From Candidatus Amoebophilus asiaticus 5a2 (GTDB lineage Bacteria; Bacteroidota; Bacteroidia; Cytophagales; Amoebophilaceae): DNA of 64,000 nt. The stretch covers positions 1,344,001 through 1,408,000 of the forward strand of contig NC_010830.1 of the NCBI RefSeq assembly GCF_000020565.1. Direction: 5' to 3'. Positions 55,901 to 64,000 of the stretch are shown here, piece by piece. A model generated the notes under the pieces. It ran no database searches. It saw only the letters and a list, made by a program, of their open reading frames with translations, and was not told the origin of the DNA. The translations under genes were made by a program, and so were the position numbers. Numbering within the stretch: the stretch's first letter is position 1; every line of letters begins with the position of its first letter.

Positions 55901-57622
55901 TATATCCATAACATATATGAAATATGGAATTATACCGGATTTTTCAATATTTCTTCTCAAGAAAGTAAGCTAGCTTGGTGGGAAGCTACCTTGCCAACTT
56001 TAGTTAATACAAATACAAGCGCTTTTTCAGAAAAAGATTGGTTAGCAGAGAGCTTATCAGAATTTGCTACATTACTAGAATTGCCTTTCACCACAGTACT
56101 CTCTTCCTTAACAACATATGCTAAAGCCAGTTCCAAACCTTTTAAGCTAGTAAAAGGGAATATAGAAGAATTAAATAAGATATTGATTGATATTGAACAA
56201 GAATGGCTTAAAACAGTTAAACAAGAAGCTAAAAAAGCCTGGCCTACACAAGCTACTTTTCAAGAGCTACACCAACTCTTCAATATAGGATATAGCAGTT
56301 TCAATAAGCATACGTCAACTAGTTTGGACGCTCTGGATCAGCAAGTAAGCAATTTAATCAACCAGCAACTTTCGTCAGTAAAGAAGTTTTTATATACTTA
56401 TCCAAAACCTGCTATTTTAAGCCAACAAATAGCATACTACTTTTCTACTCCTCTTATTAAGCAGCTCATCTATTGTCTAGATACAAAAGCACATCCGTTT
56501 ATTCAACAATATATAGAATTTAGCAACTTACACCAGCCAGATTTTTATGAGACTCAAGGCATAGATACATTTAATTGGTGCAAATATAGCGAGGTGGCAA
56601 CCCTGTCTTATCTATTAGAAAAAAAAGATACAGCTTTTGATAAACAGAAATACTTGCTACACATTTTAGAAATATATCAGAAACATATCAAGCAAGACAT
56701 ACAGTCAGTCCTAGAATCGCTTGTTACTTATCATACACAATACAAGCGTACCACAGCATATGATGAAGTAATACAACAGCTGCAAAATATTTTTGTAACT
56801 AATAGTGGACTAACTGCAGCAATACAAAAACCCATTGAAAAACAAGAAGAAGAGAATACTGCTACAGCATCTATAACGTCACAACAAAACAAATCCAGGT
56901 TTCAGGATTACCAAAAAGAGCAACCTAGCAAAGAAATAAAGTTATATATTAAAAACAGTGGGCTTGTTTTTTTATGGCCCTTTATAGAGGGCCTCCTCGA
57001 AAAGCAGGATTTATTAAAAAATCAAGTATTTTTTGGTAACCTTGAACGTAGCAATGCAATACATACATTACAATATCTAGTAACAGAACAGCTTAGCACC
57101 CCTGACTGGCGTATTATACTTAACAAATTGCTATGTGGCATGGCCTATAATGATATTCCCTTTGCAGGCTATTATTTATGGGATGAATCAGATTTTGCTA
57201 AAAGGGTAATAGAAGAACAAGAAAAAGCTTTAGCACAAGCTGATAACCAAGGCACTAGAAGAAAGCACAAAAAAAGATCTAATAAAACACCTGTTATAGA
57301 ATTGCCAGAAGAAATTGTCCTGTTAAAGAACAATACTGAGGAGTTATTAACCAAAATCCTAACAGAATGGAAAAGCCTTAAAAAACTTGAAAAATTTGAG
57401 CCTTTTAAACAAGGATTTGGTATACAAGATTTTAAAAAATATATACTGCAAAGAGATGGGATACTACAGTATATAGACCAAGGTGATAAAGGAGGGTATT
57501 GGCATTTAACCATTACTTGGGAAGAATATGATGCAGAAATTACAAAAACTCCATGGCCTATCAATAAAATTTACTTACCCTTTATGAAAGAAGAGTTAGT
57601 GGTATTTTGGACACCTAGTTAA
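52913..57622 (+). CDS. Contractile injection system tape measure protein (Afp14-like)
   Basis: 1569 residues. The N-terminus (SHIIMRQRLTIDIPDK, followed by VVITLDQVNINLADT) and C-terminus (IKNSGLVFLWPFIEGLL, LQYLVTEQLS, LNKLLCGMAY, ILQRDGILQY, TPWPINKIYLPFMKEELVVFW) match the two ends of the CIS tape-measure family. The long middle is helical and poorly conserved, as expected of a ruler whose length sets tube length. It ends the operon. No AAA+ ATPase (Afp15-like) follows, as would be usual in Afp or PVC loci. Confidence 0.88.
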   Translation: MNTYSHIIMRQRLTIDIPDKSYQQEVQDKVKRILEQKLNEILEKSFAANVPKDVVITLDQVNINLADTTPDSLEENILQQIYHKLPTVIKEQVDLAIKDPLKRRITPLPHAKLQAVKHYLLYGYFAWWMPAHNEKIIENLYTEIYHKTPTAIKELWVELSDKPPAIQRFIEQFSDTIIQKSILLLSPSQAQHVLNISEDFSKLQPILLKITPPSAQKKLHTATKYTVLTQSIQYLSISKNFNEINFIKICLQQIAKEFNTSYPALITNLSRELSKQALPFNLTSKLASHIIRLYDTEVAINNSNSTPPAKLSMLIRKLDGLLAQKKDINKRQLSNTINEVFAQVKSPAARSTLAGYLTSISHTRQLTQYLSTKDFIKLIEVLQPAIQNAFTIIKQVWQAVMPPEKKSHQLIEQLTVKYLNKKTSNQQEPHAYISYLIGKLHSYVDNNLEKWAPFIKENVATLEKKYTNELTKVLLSNLPAHNAQSPSQVQSILSISSLDEFFIETINKIQEHPAFTSDHALTILLGNLYQDLSFFIQGNKPLSLASEKKLLNNVENIFKHVITDNEQLHCATKQFIPWIKQQANKAEPYNLGNSVQIFQNKLADLLSKQDSSKEYQNDVVAKSEHITVSLIKEFFTHQLLPPGYVHQSALMSNIIRQLVYIPGFQDELYDLLQQQGIRKQLVKNITPAAKSMLLNTVVPMSIDTRQTYEQILFKADILRADTSIDKQALLEDIFLESATQSLETSEEDFIQHSLLILSYNAQLPKQEVYRRIHLSAQKHPPTISLTHKLQQLYPLFETAAPAIADVLDRAFLPIYNLLKSFLDPQILTPVLYAQLLAFMKNIIENRLTTAVTDKELYQQIHKLFPMLPAHQKQHFFESIKKKLQEVAAKQLQTLQATWLHFLHTGELLEEYKSATELFNNLLLGIASKNKNTNNNLATTPLIHNLPDSDIRQTTISLITTLQTPHTRKRLVASLSTQDLEKVVQLVAKEKSKIVLNYIHNIYEIWNYTGFFNISSQESKLAWWEATLPTLVNTNTSAFSEKDWLAESLSEFATLLELPFTTVLSSLTTYAKASSKPFKLVKGNIEELNKILIDIEQEWLKTVKQEAKKAWPTQATFQELHQLFNIGYSSFNKHTSTSLDALDQQVSNLINQQLSSVKKFLYTYPKPAILSQQIAYYFSTPLIKQLIYCLDTKAHPFIQQYIEFSNLHQPDFYETQGIDTFNWCKYSEVATLSYLLEKKDTAFDKQKYLLHILEIYQKHIKQDIQSVLESLVTYHTQYKRTTAYDEVIQQLQNIFVTNSGLTAAIQKPIEKQEEENTATASITSQQNKSRFQDYQKEQPSKEIKLYIKNSGLVFLWPFIEGLLEKQDLLKNQVFFGNLERSNAIHTLQYLVTEQLSTPDWRIILNKLLCGMAYNDIPFAGYYLWDESDFAKRVIEEQEKALAQADNQGTRRKHKKRSNKTPVIELPEEIVLLKNNTEELLTKILTEWKSLKKLEKFEPFKQGFGIQDFKKYILQRDGILQYIDQGDKGGYWHLTITWEEYDAEITKTPWPINKIYLPFMKEELVVFWTPS

Positions 57623-58079
57623 AGGGCAACAAGTTAAACTTACATTTAATGATGCAGGGAAAATGGTATAGAGCCTATATGTAATTTATTATCTCTCGCC
57701 TTATACCATATAATTTAACTCTATATGATAATTAATCAATAGTTCGATTACGCCATCTAGAAATAAAAATCGAGCTCAGGTTTTAATACTAAGTATTAAC
57801 TTATATTAGTCACAAAGTAGGATTAATAAACATCTTGTGCTTATTTCAGTATACCACCCTGCTTACTTAATAGTTCAGCTATTAATATATGGTTATGTTT
57901 GTTTGCCCAATATAAGGGAGTATGTCCTGCATCATCTCCTGCATTTACCTTAACATCTTTGCGTGCTAAAAGAGCCTCAACCACAGTAAAACACTTAATA
58001 ATTGACAAAAGAATTTGTTATATGATTTAGACATATATAGGACTGCTTAGCTACTTATTGAGAAATCATACTTAAACTA
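57623..58079. other. Intergenic region with ankyrin remnant and weak hairpin
   Basis: About 457 bases after the injection operon. A weak inverted repeat (57663-57670 with 57712-57719) could be the operon terminator. The rest holds the ankyrin fragment at 57841-58010. No other gene seen. Confidence 0.5.
57841..58010 (-). pseudogene. C-terminal fragment of an ankyrin-repeat protein
   Basis: The - strand reads VVEALLARKDVKVNAGDDAG, then HTPLYWANKHNHILIAELLS and a stop at 57841-57843: one and a half ankyrin repeats. There is no start codon or signal sequence upstream; the frame fades near the IS5/IS427 left end at 58080. It is the debris of a larger ankyrin gene. Confidence 0.75.
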
Positions 58080-58931
58080 GGGCGTGTCAACAAATAGCCC
58101 ACAAAGAAGAAGCAGCCAAATAAATACCACCTAAAAAGTTGACCGCTAGCTTATCATAGCGCGTGGCTATAGCTCGATATTGCTTTAAGTAAGCAAAGAA
58201 ATGCTCGATCAAATAGCACCATTTATAGAGCTGCTTATCATAAGATCGCTTGTTTTTATGATTGGCTTTTGATGGTATGACTGCTACACAATTGCTCTTT
58301 TGTAATCTAGCTAATACTCTCTTTTGTGCATAATAAGCCTTATCAGCCAATAAAGCTGGGGCATTTACTTTTTCCAGTAATGCATCGGCTCCTTGCAAAT
58401 CATGTGCCTCTCCACCTGTTAGGTGAAAGGCAATAGGCCTTCCTTTACCATCACATAATGTATGTATTTTTGTGCTTAATCCTGCTCGGCTACGGCCGAT
58501 CGCTTGTTTGTTAAGGCTTTTTTTTAGCGCCTGCACTATGCTGTTGGGCCTTAACAATAGTAGCATCAAGCATATAATATGCATTATCGCTCTCTTGTAA
58601 AAGCACTTCAAATACTTTTTGCCATACACCTTTTTTACTCCATCTAGCATGCCGGATATGAACCACTCTAAAGTCTCCAAAGCGCTCAGGTAAATCACGC
58701 CAGGGTATACCAGCACGGTAACGGTATAAGACTGCTTCAACAAAGAGTCTATTATCCTTGGCTGTCGGTCCTACTGTGCCTGATCGGCCTGGCAAGAGAT
58801 CTTTTATCTTTTCCTATTGCTGGTCTGTTAGTGCATAGCGTCACATATATTCCTCCTATTTTTAGCTCTGCATACAGCTAACTTACTCTTTTATACCTAA
58901 TTTGTCTTATATTTTAATTCTTGACACACCC
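58080..58931 (-). mobile_element. IS5-family (IS427 group) element
   Basis: 852-bp element with ends GGGCGTGTCAA (from 58080) and TTGACACACCC (to 58931), flanked by TA on both sides (58078-58079, 58932-58933), the typical target duplication of this group. It carries a two-frame transposase on the - strand. Confidence 0.9.
58087..58846 (-). pseudogene. IS427-group transposase, nonsense mutations plus frame junction
   Basis: OrfA frame (RFGDFRVVHIRHARWSKKG, MLDATIVKAQQHSAGAKKKP) and OrfB frame (KQAIGRSRAGLSTKIHTL, LLADKAYYAQKRVL, YLIEHFFAYLKQYR) meet at an A8 run on the - strand (58518-58525). A -1 slip joins them, as is normal in this group. However, the natural N-terminus from the ATG at 58844-58846 reads M-stop-RYALTDQQ-stop-EKIKDLLPGRSG, with TGA at 58841-58843 and TAG (for Trp) at 58814-58816. 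The copy is therefore probably dead despite intact ends. Confidence 0.82.
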
Positions 58932-59290
58932 TAATTATTTTAAATAATATTTAATGGTAAAATCATAAAAATCATAAGAAAATTTAGCATATCAGTAAAT
59001 CATCCCAACAATCATTTTGTTTTAACAAATGCTAATATACGTGCAGACAAGTACCCAGACTGGTCCTTCTGCTTCGATAATATATACAGATAATAGTAAT
59101 ATATATAATATAAGTAAGCCTTTCTGTAAATATACATTCTTATCTATTCCAATTAAGAAATACGGCTGTAACCTATGGAATAAGTATTTGCTTATACTTA
59201 TAGCAACTTATTTGGGAATTCCCTTATAAAGTTAGGTATACTTTAACGGCTGTATAAGCATATAAAATATGAAATTCTCCTACACACCGC
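58932..59290. other. Intergenic region downstream of nuoC
   Basis: 359 bases, AT-rich. A 66-codon + strand frame (59029-59229) has no supporting features. No nuoD sequence is seen where it would be expected after nuoC. Confidence 0.5.
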
Positions 59291-59791
59291 TTACTCATAT
59301 GTTGAAATACCATGATAAGAAGCTGGTTCTACATAATCTGTACGTAAAGGATGGCCCTCCCAATCAACAGGCAACAGTATACGACGTAGGTCTGGATGAC
59401 CGGTAAAATGAATTCCTACCAACTCATAGGCTTCCCGTTCATGCCAGTTAGCAGCCTGCCATAAGTGGCTTACAGTAGGAATAGAAGGCAAGGGTTCACC
59501 TGGTTTATTCCTTGTAACACTTACTTTGATCATCAACTGAAAATTATATGAAATAGAATATAAATTGTAGATTACTTCTAGTGTACCTGCTTCAAAACCA
59601 TTATCCAACGCTGTAATACAAGCTAGATAATCGAAATACATGCTTGGATTTTCTTGAAGTATTTGGCAGATTTGAGCAATATGTGCTGCTGGCACTATGA
59701 TAGCTTGTGGAGTAGCACCCATGTCTGTTTCTATATTAACAGCAGGTTTTAACTTTTCTTGTAAAAGCTTAACAATATCTTCAAATTGCAT
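59291..59791 (-). CDS. nuoC: NADH-quinone oxidoreductase subunit C
   Basis: 166 residues, the size of a stand-alone NuoC (30-kDa subunit). The family signature at the C-terminus is complete: HEREAYELVGIHFTGHPDLRRILLP with DWEGHPLRTDY. It is part of the peripheral arm of complex I near the quinone site. It follows nuoB by 29 bases. The fused or adjacent nuoD is not present downstream. Confidence 0.96.
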   Translation of the reverse strand: MQFEDIVKLLQEKLKPAVNIETDMGATPQAIIVPAAHIAQICQILQENPSMYFDYLACITALDNGFEAGTLEVIYNLYSISYNFQLMIKVSVTRNKPGEPLPSIPTVSHLWQAANWHEREAYELVGIHFTGHPDLRRILLPVDWEGHPLRTDYVEPASYHGISTYE

Positions 59792-59820
59792 GATTGATCT
59801 TATGTCTTTTCTTGTTGAAG

Positions 59821-60306
59821 CTAGCTATAGGTAAGCTTTGCTTTTATTTTTTCTTGTAATTTTAAAATACCTCCTATTAAAGCTTCTGGTCTAGGAGGAC
59901 AACCTGGCACATATACGTCTACTGGTATAATTCTATCCACTCCCTTTACTACATGGTACCCATGTTGCCAATAAGGACCACCACAATTCGCACAAGAGCC
60001 CATAGAGATTACATAACGTGGTTCAGGCATTTGATCGTAAAGCCTCCGAATACTATCGGCCATTTTAAAAGTAACTGTACCAGAAACAATCATCACATCT
60101 GCTTGCCTAGGAGAATTTCTAGGTATAACTCCTAACCGATCTAAATCATAATGAGATGCATAGGCACCCATCATTTCTATAGCACAGCAAGCTAGACCAA
60201 AAGTAATAGGCCACAATGAAGAACGTTCTGCCCAATTAAGCAAGTCCTCTAAAGCCACCATTATTACTCCTCCTTCTCCTGTTTTATTAGATATTGTGTC
60301 CATATA
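59821..60306 (-). CDS. nuoB: NADH-quinone oxidoreductase subunit B
   Basis: 161 residues from the chosen ATG at 60306 (MDTISNK), which lies five bases past the nuoA stop. An upstream in-frame ATG at 60360 would overlap nuoA by 50 bases and is less likely. NuoB carries the N2 [4Fe-4S] cluster, the last electron carrier before quinone. Ligand motifs are visible: [20 protein letters not shown] and VPGCPPRPE. Forms nuoABC with its neighbours. Confidence 0.96.
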   Translation of the reverse strand, partial: YMDTISNKTGEGGVIMVALEDLLNWAERSSLWPITFGLACCAIEMMGAYASHYDLDRLGVIPRNSPRQADVMIVSGTVTFKMADSIRRLYDQMPEPRYVISMGSCANCGGPYWQHGYHVVKGVDRIIPVDVYVPGCPPRPEALIGGILKLQEKIKAKLTYS

Positions 60307-60310
60307 ATTA

Positions 60311-60859
60311 TTAATCTGGTTTATTATGCTTGGTTGGAACATGACTAGCATACTGCTCATTTATCTTTTCATAATAGGACAAAGGAACTTTACTGCTAAA
60401 TGATGGCTGGACAACGTTAGCGGCAGTATGAAAATAGGCCAAACGGCCTTTAACAACTGCATATATTAATCCAATACCTAGCACAAGTATAAAAAAAGTA
60501 CCTAATATAGCCATATATAAATTCCACGCTCTATCACCTATCATTTGATGGGTTTCTTCTGATAACCAAACAGTAGCCCAAGGGAATAGCAAAATAGTTT
60601 CTAGCTCAAATAAGATAAAAACTAGGCCTATAATATACAAGCGGCTATTGACAGGCGCCCAAGCATTATCCACGGGTTCTACGCCGGATTCATAGGTCGT
60701 TAACTTCTCTGCATAGGGTTTATTAGGACGCAGCCAAGCACTTACCCAAGCTCCACCTATTGCCAGTATGATAACCCCTACAATAGTCAAAAAAATATGT
60801 AGGAAAGCTGTTTGCTCTGTGGCCAAGAGGATGTTTTGAAACAAAAGATAATACATCAT
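60311..60859 (-). CDS. nuoA: NADH-quinone oxidoreductase subunit A
   Basis: 182 residues with three transmembrane helices. Family motif [12 protein letters not shown] (near residue 52) followed by [23 protein letters not shown]. NuoA is the small membrane subunit at the junction of the two arms of complex I. It is longer than the usual 120-150 residues because of a C-terminal hydrophilic extension of about 45 residues. First gene of nuoABC. Confidence 0.95.
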   Translation of the reverse strand: MMYYLLFQNILLATEQTAFLHIFLTIVGVIILAIGGAWVSAWLRPNKPYAEKLTTYESGVEPVDNAWAPVNSRLYIIGLVFILFELETILLFPWATVWLSEETHQMIGDRAWNLYMAILGTFFILVLGIGLIYAVVKGRLAYFHTAANVVQPSFSSKVPLSYYEKINEQYASHVPTKHNKPD

Positions 60860-60929
60860 ATTCCAGACAAATAGAAGATAAACATGGAAGAAAACATACA
60901 GCTAGAGAATAAAAATCTATGTAAAGCAT

Positions 60930-62151
60930 CTAACCTCTTAAGTTAATCAACAAACTCAAAAGTAAAAGTATTATAGTAAAAGCGCATTTGATATACCATT
61001 TCACAGCTTGTTGGAGATCTCTTCGTACTCCTTTTCCCCTTGTATACATTACACCTAAGTTAAATTGTGCTGCTGGCTCCCCTTGCTCAGCGGCTTTTTT
61101 TACCCATATTGCAGCTTGTTGAAGATCTTCGCGCACTTCCTCTCCACGATAATACATATACCCCAGGCTAAATTGTGCTTTTGAATTTCCTTGTTTAGCA
61201 GCTTTCCTAAACCATTCTATAGCTTGTTGAACATTTTTCGGTATTCCTTCTCCACTTCTATACATTACACCTAAGCTATTTTGAGCATTTACATAACCTT
61301 GCTCGGCAGCTTTCCTAAACCATCCTATAGCTTGTTGAAGATCTTTTCGTACTCCTTTTCCCTCCTCATACATTACACCTAAGTTAACTTGTGCATCTGC
61401 ATTCCGCTGTTCAGCAGCTTTTAAATACAATTCCCTGGCTGCAGTATAATCTTGTGACACCCAAACCCCATGATAATACATGTCCCCTAATTCAACGTGT
61501 GCTTTTGCATCTTTTTTCTTTTTTCTTATTCTTAATATCCTTTTTAGATTCTCCAATACTATTATCCCCTTGGTAGGTTTTGGAAGATATGTTATTTGTC
61601 AATTCCTCTCTCTCAACTTCAATGTTTGGATTGAGATCAGCTAAAGATATATATTTATAATTCCTCTGAGCGTCCTCATTTTCATCATTTTTTTCGCTTC
61701 GATCATCTATTTTCTGTTTGCCTTTAATATCTTTTTTTACTGTTCTACTACCACCCATTAAACCCATGTGTCCCACATATATATATCCTTTTTCTTGGCC
61801 TTTAGGTAAATTCACCTGTATCTGTTGTTTGCTGTTTATTTCACATAAAGACATGCCTTGTTCTATATACATAGGCAAAGTATAAGTTTTACTAAAGCCT
61901 GTAGGCAAGTTTTCCTCTATTATAGCTTGTAACTGGCCTGTTTCTTTATACGATATAGTGACTATATGACCTTCTTTAGAGACCAGTACCTTATCCACTA
62001 TGTGATTAATAGCAGGATGGTCTGTTTTTCTTTGCTGAAGAGGAATAGAGGAATTACTAAATCCAGAACAACTTTGTAGATATAAACTGATTAGTAAAAT
62101 AAGGGGTATTGATCGATGGCCTGCCATGCAATAGTTTTCTTTTATACTCAT
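60930..62151 (-). CDS. Sel1-repeat lipoprotein, two frames joined at an A-rich tract
   Basis: The first frame (61492-62151, 219 residues) has a signal peptide with lipobox LQSC near residue 28 and the shared N-terminal module (GHIVTISYKETGQLQAII, LPMYIEQGMSL, GYIYVGHMGL). The second frame (60930-61556) encodes five Sel1 repeats (e.g. AQVNLGVMYEEGKGVRKDLQ) and ends in a hydrophobic CAFTIILLLLSLLINLRG tail. The frames overlap; a -1 shift in the run of two A6 tracts (61512-61524 on the + strand as T6-C-T6) joins NKKKE to KKDAKAHVELGD. It may be a programmed or phase-variable frameshift, or a recent disabling indel. Sel1 proteins usually mediate protein-protein contact, often with host factors. 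Confidence 0.7.
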
Positions 62152-62540
62152 AACACTTATTATTTAAATTTGAGAGAAAAGTTATCTAAGATAGTATTTT
62201 AGATTATAAACAGCACATCTACAAGTAAATTATTAAAAAATGGTTAACTGCCTTTGTATACTTACAACAAGTAAGCTCCTTAAACACATTTCTTTTTGAT
62301 TGTTTCCTGTATCAAACCTCTTTTGAAACTGCTAAAACACCTTTTCTAAATAAGTTTTTAATTTATATATATAAATTCCTACAAAGAACCGCTTATAGAG
62401 GCTGTAAATCAAGCATATTTAGATACTTTATAGCAGCATCAACGTACAACCCCCTAATGGAGTACCTGTAAAGTTTCCAATTGTTATTGAAATACAAGCG
62501 CTGAGTTGATGTAAAACTTCTGAAAGGCAATACATATATA
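62152..62540. other. Intergenic region, nothing recognised
   Basis: 389 bases upstream of the Sel1 lipoprotein and before the IS982 remnant. AT-rich, no coding frame or strong hairpin seen. It should contain the promoter of the Sel1 lipoprotein gene. Confidence 0.5.
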
Positions 62541-63459
62541 ACCTAAGTTGCTAGATAAGAAAAGCTTTGTTGATTTGAAAAGCTAACAAAAACAAGAATA
62601 TTTTGATCAGAAAGCCTTGGAAGGTAACAGCATAAATCTTCCTTAAGAAAAGACCTTTAATACCACTAGTGCTAGTCTCTATCACTTTTCGCATGCGCTC
62701 TTTGAGATAAGCCAGAGAAGGTGTATCCTGTCGATAAGCATTCGCTTTACGCTGAGAATAAAGCTTAATCTCTTCATCAGCCAACATATCTTCTAGATGG
62801 TAGTTGGTATAAGTCGAGTCAGCATAGAGTACACTACCAGCAGGCAAACAGAAAAGTAATTAATCCAACCCTTTAACATCTGCTTGACTGCCAGCCACTA
62901 TTGAGAATTCAACTGGGATATCACTGCTAGTTGTAACCAATTGCACTTTAATGCCATAAAAGTAACGGCTCATAGAGGCTTTGTAACCTCGATAAGCCTC
63001 ACCTTGCAATAATTTACATCGGCTGATACGTATGTTATCACATACAGGAACGGGAAAGGAATCCAACACAAAATCCTTACAAGTAGCTACTTGCTTGATT
63101 AAAGTACCTATTGCTAAAAAAAGGTCGTTATCTCTTCTCCTATAGCGTGCAAACAGCGATTGTACCTACTTTTATCGAGCATGTTAGGGATAAGCCTAGT
63201 GGAATGCATAAACGATCGGGCTTTGTCAAGATGCCCGCCAAAGTATAAGGCTGAGACGATAGCTGTTGTTAGTAGCTCTACATCTGACAATCTCCTTTTT
63301 TTATCTTCCTAATGGTGCAAATACTTCAGTAGATGGTCAATAAATGAGTATAGTACTATTGATTTTTCAATCATAATGGACTCCGGTTTATTGGTTTATA
63401 CAAAAACAAGATTGGAAGTTTTTTTATTTTTTTACCTACTATTAACTAGCAACTTAGTC
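62541..63459 (-). mobile_element. IS982-family element, degenerate copy
   Basis: Second copy of the element at 38140-39059. Left end ACCTAAGTTGCTAG at 62541; right end CTAGCAACTTAG-T near 63445-63459, with a change in the last bases. Contains only a broken transposase. Confidence 0.85.
62551..63374 (-). pseudogene. IS982-family transposase, broken
   Basis: Start ATG at 63372-63374 (MIEKSIV). The frame breaks near 63110-63125 at an A-rich tract. The middle fragment (62860-63069, LDSFPVPVCDNIRISRCK) ends at a stop after ADVKGLD, and a third fragment (62551-62847, PAGSVLYADSTYTN to the C-terminus) follows in a new frame. The intact copy shows the missing joins. Confidence 0.9.
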
Positions 63460-63655
63460 TATATAGATTACCACTCGCCTATTATCGATTTTTAAATTGA
63501 GATATTTAATTTGTTGCTCTATAAAATTTAGCTGTCGCTTGGTATACAGGCGGCTTACATGAATTTTATTTGCCTAATTGATTGCATATTCAAAAATAAT
63601 TTGTAATTTAGGTATGAAAAGTAAATATTATTAACCATCTAGCAAGGAAAAAAAT

Positions 63656-63937
63656 ATGGAAAACAAACATAATAATAACCAAGGAAATGGTAATAGTAAC
63701 AATACCCAAAACCGTGGATTTGCTTCAATGCCACATGAAAAAGTACAAGAAATAGCTAGTAAAGGTGGGCATACAACAACAGAAAATACACATAACCGTG
63801 GTTTTGGTTCTATGCCACATGAAAAAGTGCAAGAAATAGCTAGCAAAGGTGGCCATACAACAACAGAAAATACACATAACCGTGGTTTTGGTTCTATGCC
63901 ACATGAAAAAGTGCAAGAAATAGCTAGCATAGGATAG
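63656..63937 (+). CDS. KGG-repeat stress protein
   Basis: 93 residues, very hydrophilic. An Asn/Gly-rich start is followed by three copies of a 28-residue unit containing RGFGSMPHEKVQEIASKGG, the KGG (GsiB/con-10-like) stress-protein motif. The first copy has RGFASM and the last ends ASIG. Such small hydrophilin-like proteins accumulate under desiccation, heat or general stress in other bacteria. Repeat units are nearly identical in DNA, which allows copy-number change. Confidence 0.85.
   Translation: MENKHNNNQGNGNSNNTQNRGFASMPHEKVQEIASKGGHTTTENTHNRGFGSMPHEKVQEIASKGGHTTTENTHNRGFGSMPHEKVQEIASIG
63710..63937 (+). repeat. 84-bp tandem repeat in KGG gene
   Basis: Units begin at 63710, 63794 and 63878 (period 84 bases); the third is partial. 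Only a few base differences between units, so expansion or loss by slippage is possible. Confidence 0.9.
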
Positions 63938-64000
63938 TATAGCAGAAGAATTTAAGGAAAGGAAAAAATAGTTATGTTTTACTTTTTTGTAGTTTAATCT

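Noticed and set aside
59029-59229. 66-codon + strand frame downstream of nuoC
   Set aside because: No recognisable domain, signal or neighbour context, and it lies in IS-disturbed intergenic DNA.
60723-60929. 68-codon - strand frame overlapping the nuoA start
   Set aside because: Lies in another frame of the nuoA 5' region and shows no family features.
1-64000. tRNA, rRNA, riboswitch and CRISPR array
   Set aside because: I looked through the gene-free stretches for cloverleaf-like or regularly spaced repeats and saw none; the only tandem repeat is coding (KGG gene).

Overview
The window is AT-rich DNA packed with insertion sequences (IS). It carries Bacteroidota-type core genes beside lipoproteins built from eukaryote-like domains: ankyrin repeats, Sel1 repeats, leucine-rich repeats with a GIMAP/AIG1-like GTPase, and a ubiquitin-specific protease. 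Together with a complete-looking contractile injection system locus, this points to an intracellular amoeba symbiont of the Candidatus Amoebophilus asiaticus type. The species name is an inference from gene content; no search was run.

Layout. 1-6.1 kb: two sodium:solute symporter paralogues flank two paralogous membrane sensor-like proteins, one fused to a SpoT-type (p)ppGpp hydrolase domain. 6.4-18.6 kb: housekeeping genes (clpB, a Ktr potassium-uptake pair, a PspC protein, an AAA_14/DUF4143 ATPase, prfB with its programmed +1 frameshift, pckA, a bifunctional-nuclease-family gene, an acyltransferase). 18.8-19.6 kb: an orphan protein with a CNF1/BLF1/CheD-like FSGC...H signature. 19.7-24.4 kb: a nested IS island (IS1, IS110 remnant, three IS5-family copies one inside another, IS481). 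24.6-29.8 kb: two large GTPase/coiled-coil lipoproteins that share an almost identical 808-bp block, with another lipoprotein between them. 30.1-31.0 kb: dead IS481 copy. 31.1-34.6 kb: rfbC-rfbD-rfbB and a phosphoglucose/phosphomannose isomerase. 34.9-40.3 kb: ubiquitin-specific protease lipoprotein, small lipoprotein, gapA, an IS982 element and an ankyrin lipoprotein. 41.0-57.6 kb: a 13-gene contractile injection system operon on the + strand (Pvc16-like cap protein, sheath, tube, DUF5908, Afp7-like hub, VgrG-like spike, PAAR tip, gp25, baseplate J-like wedge, tape measure). 57.8-64 kb: an ankyrin fragment, a broken IS5/IS427 element, nuoABC, a frameshifted Sel1 lipoprotein, a dead IS982 copy and a KGG-repeat stress protein.

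How it fits together. The injection system has a phage-like sheath, tube, spike and baseplate. It lacks recognisable tail fibres and the AAA+ ATPase in this window, and its Afp7-like protein ends in a hydrophobic segment plus basic tail, which suggests a membrane-attached, contact-dependent machine. Separately, four lipoproteins share an N-terminal module of about 100 residues fused to different host-interaction domains (GTPase-LRR, GTPase-coil, ankyrin, Sel1). This looks like a modular family of surface or periplasmic effectors. IS activity has split a gene from its terminator, interrupted other IS copies and left remnants inside the injection operon.
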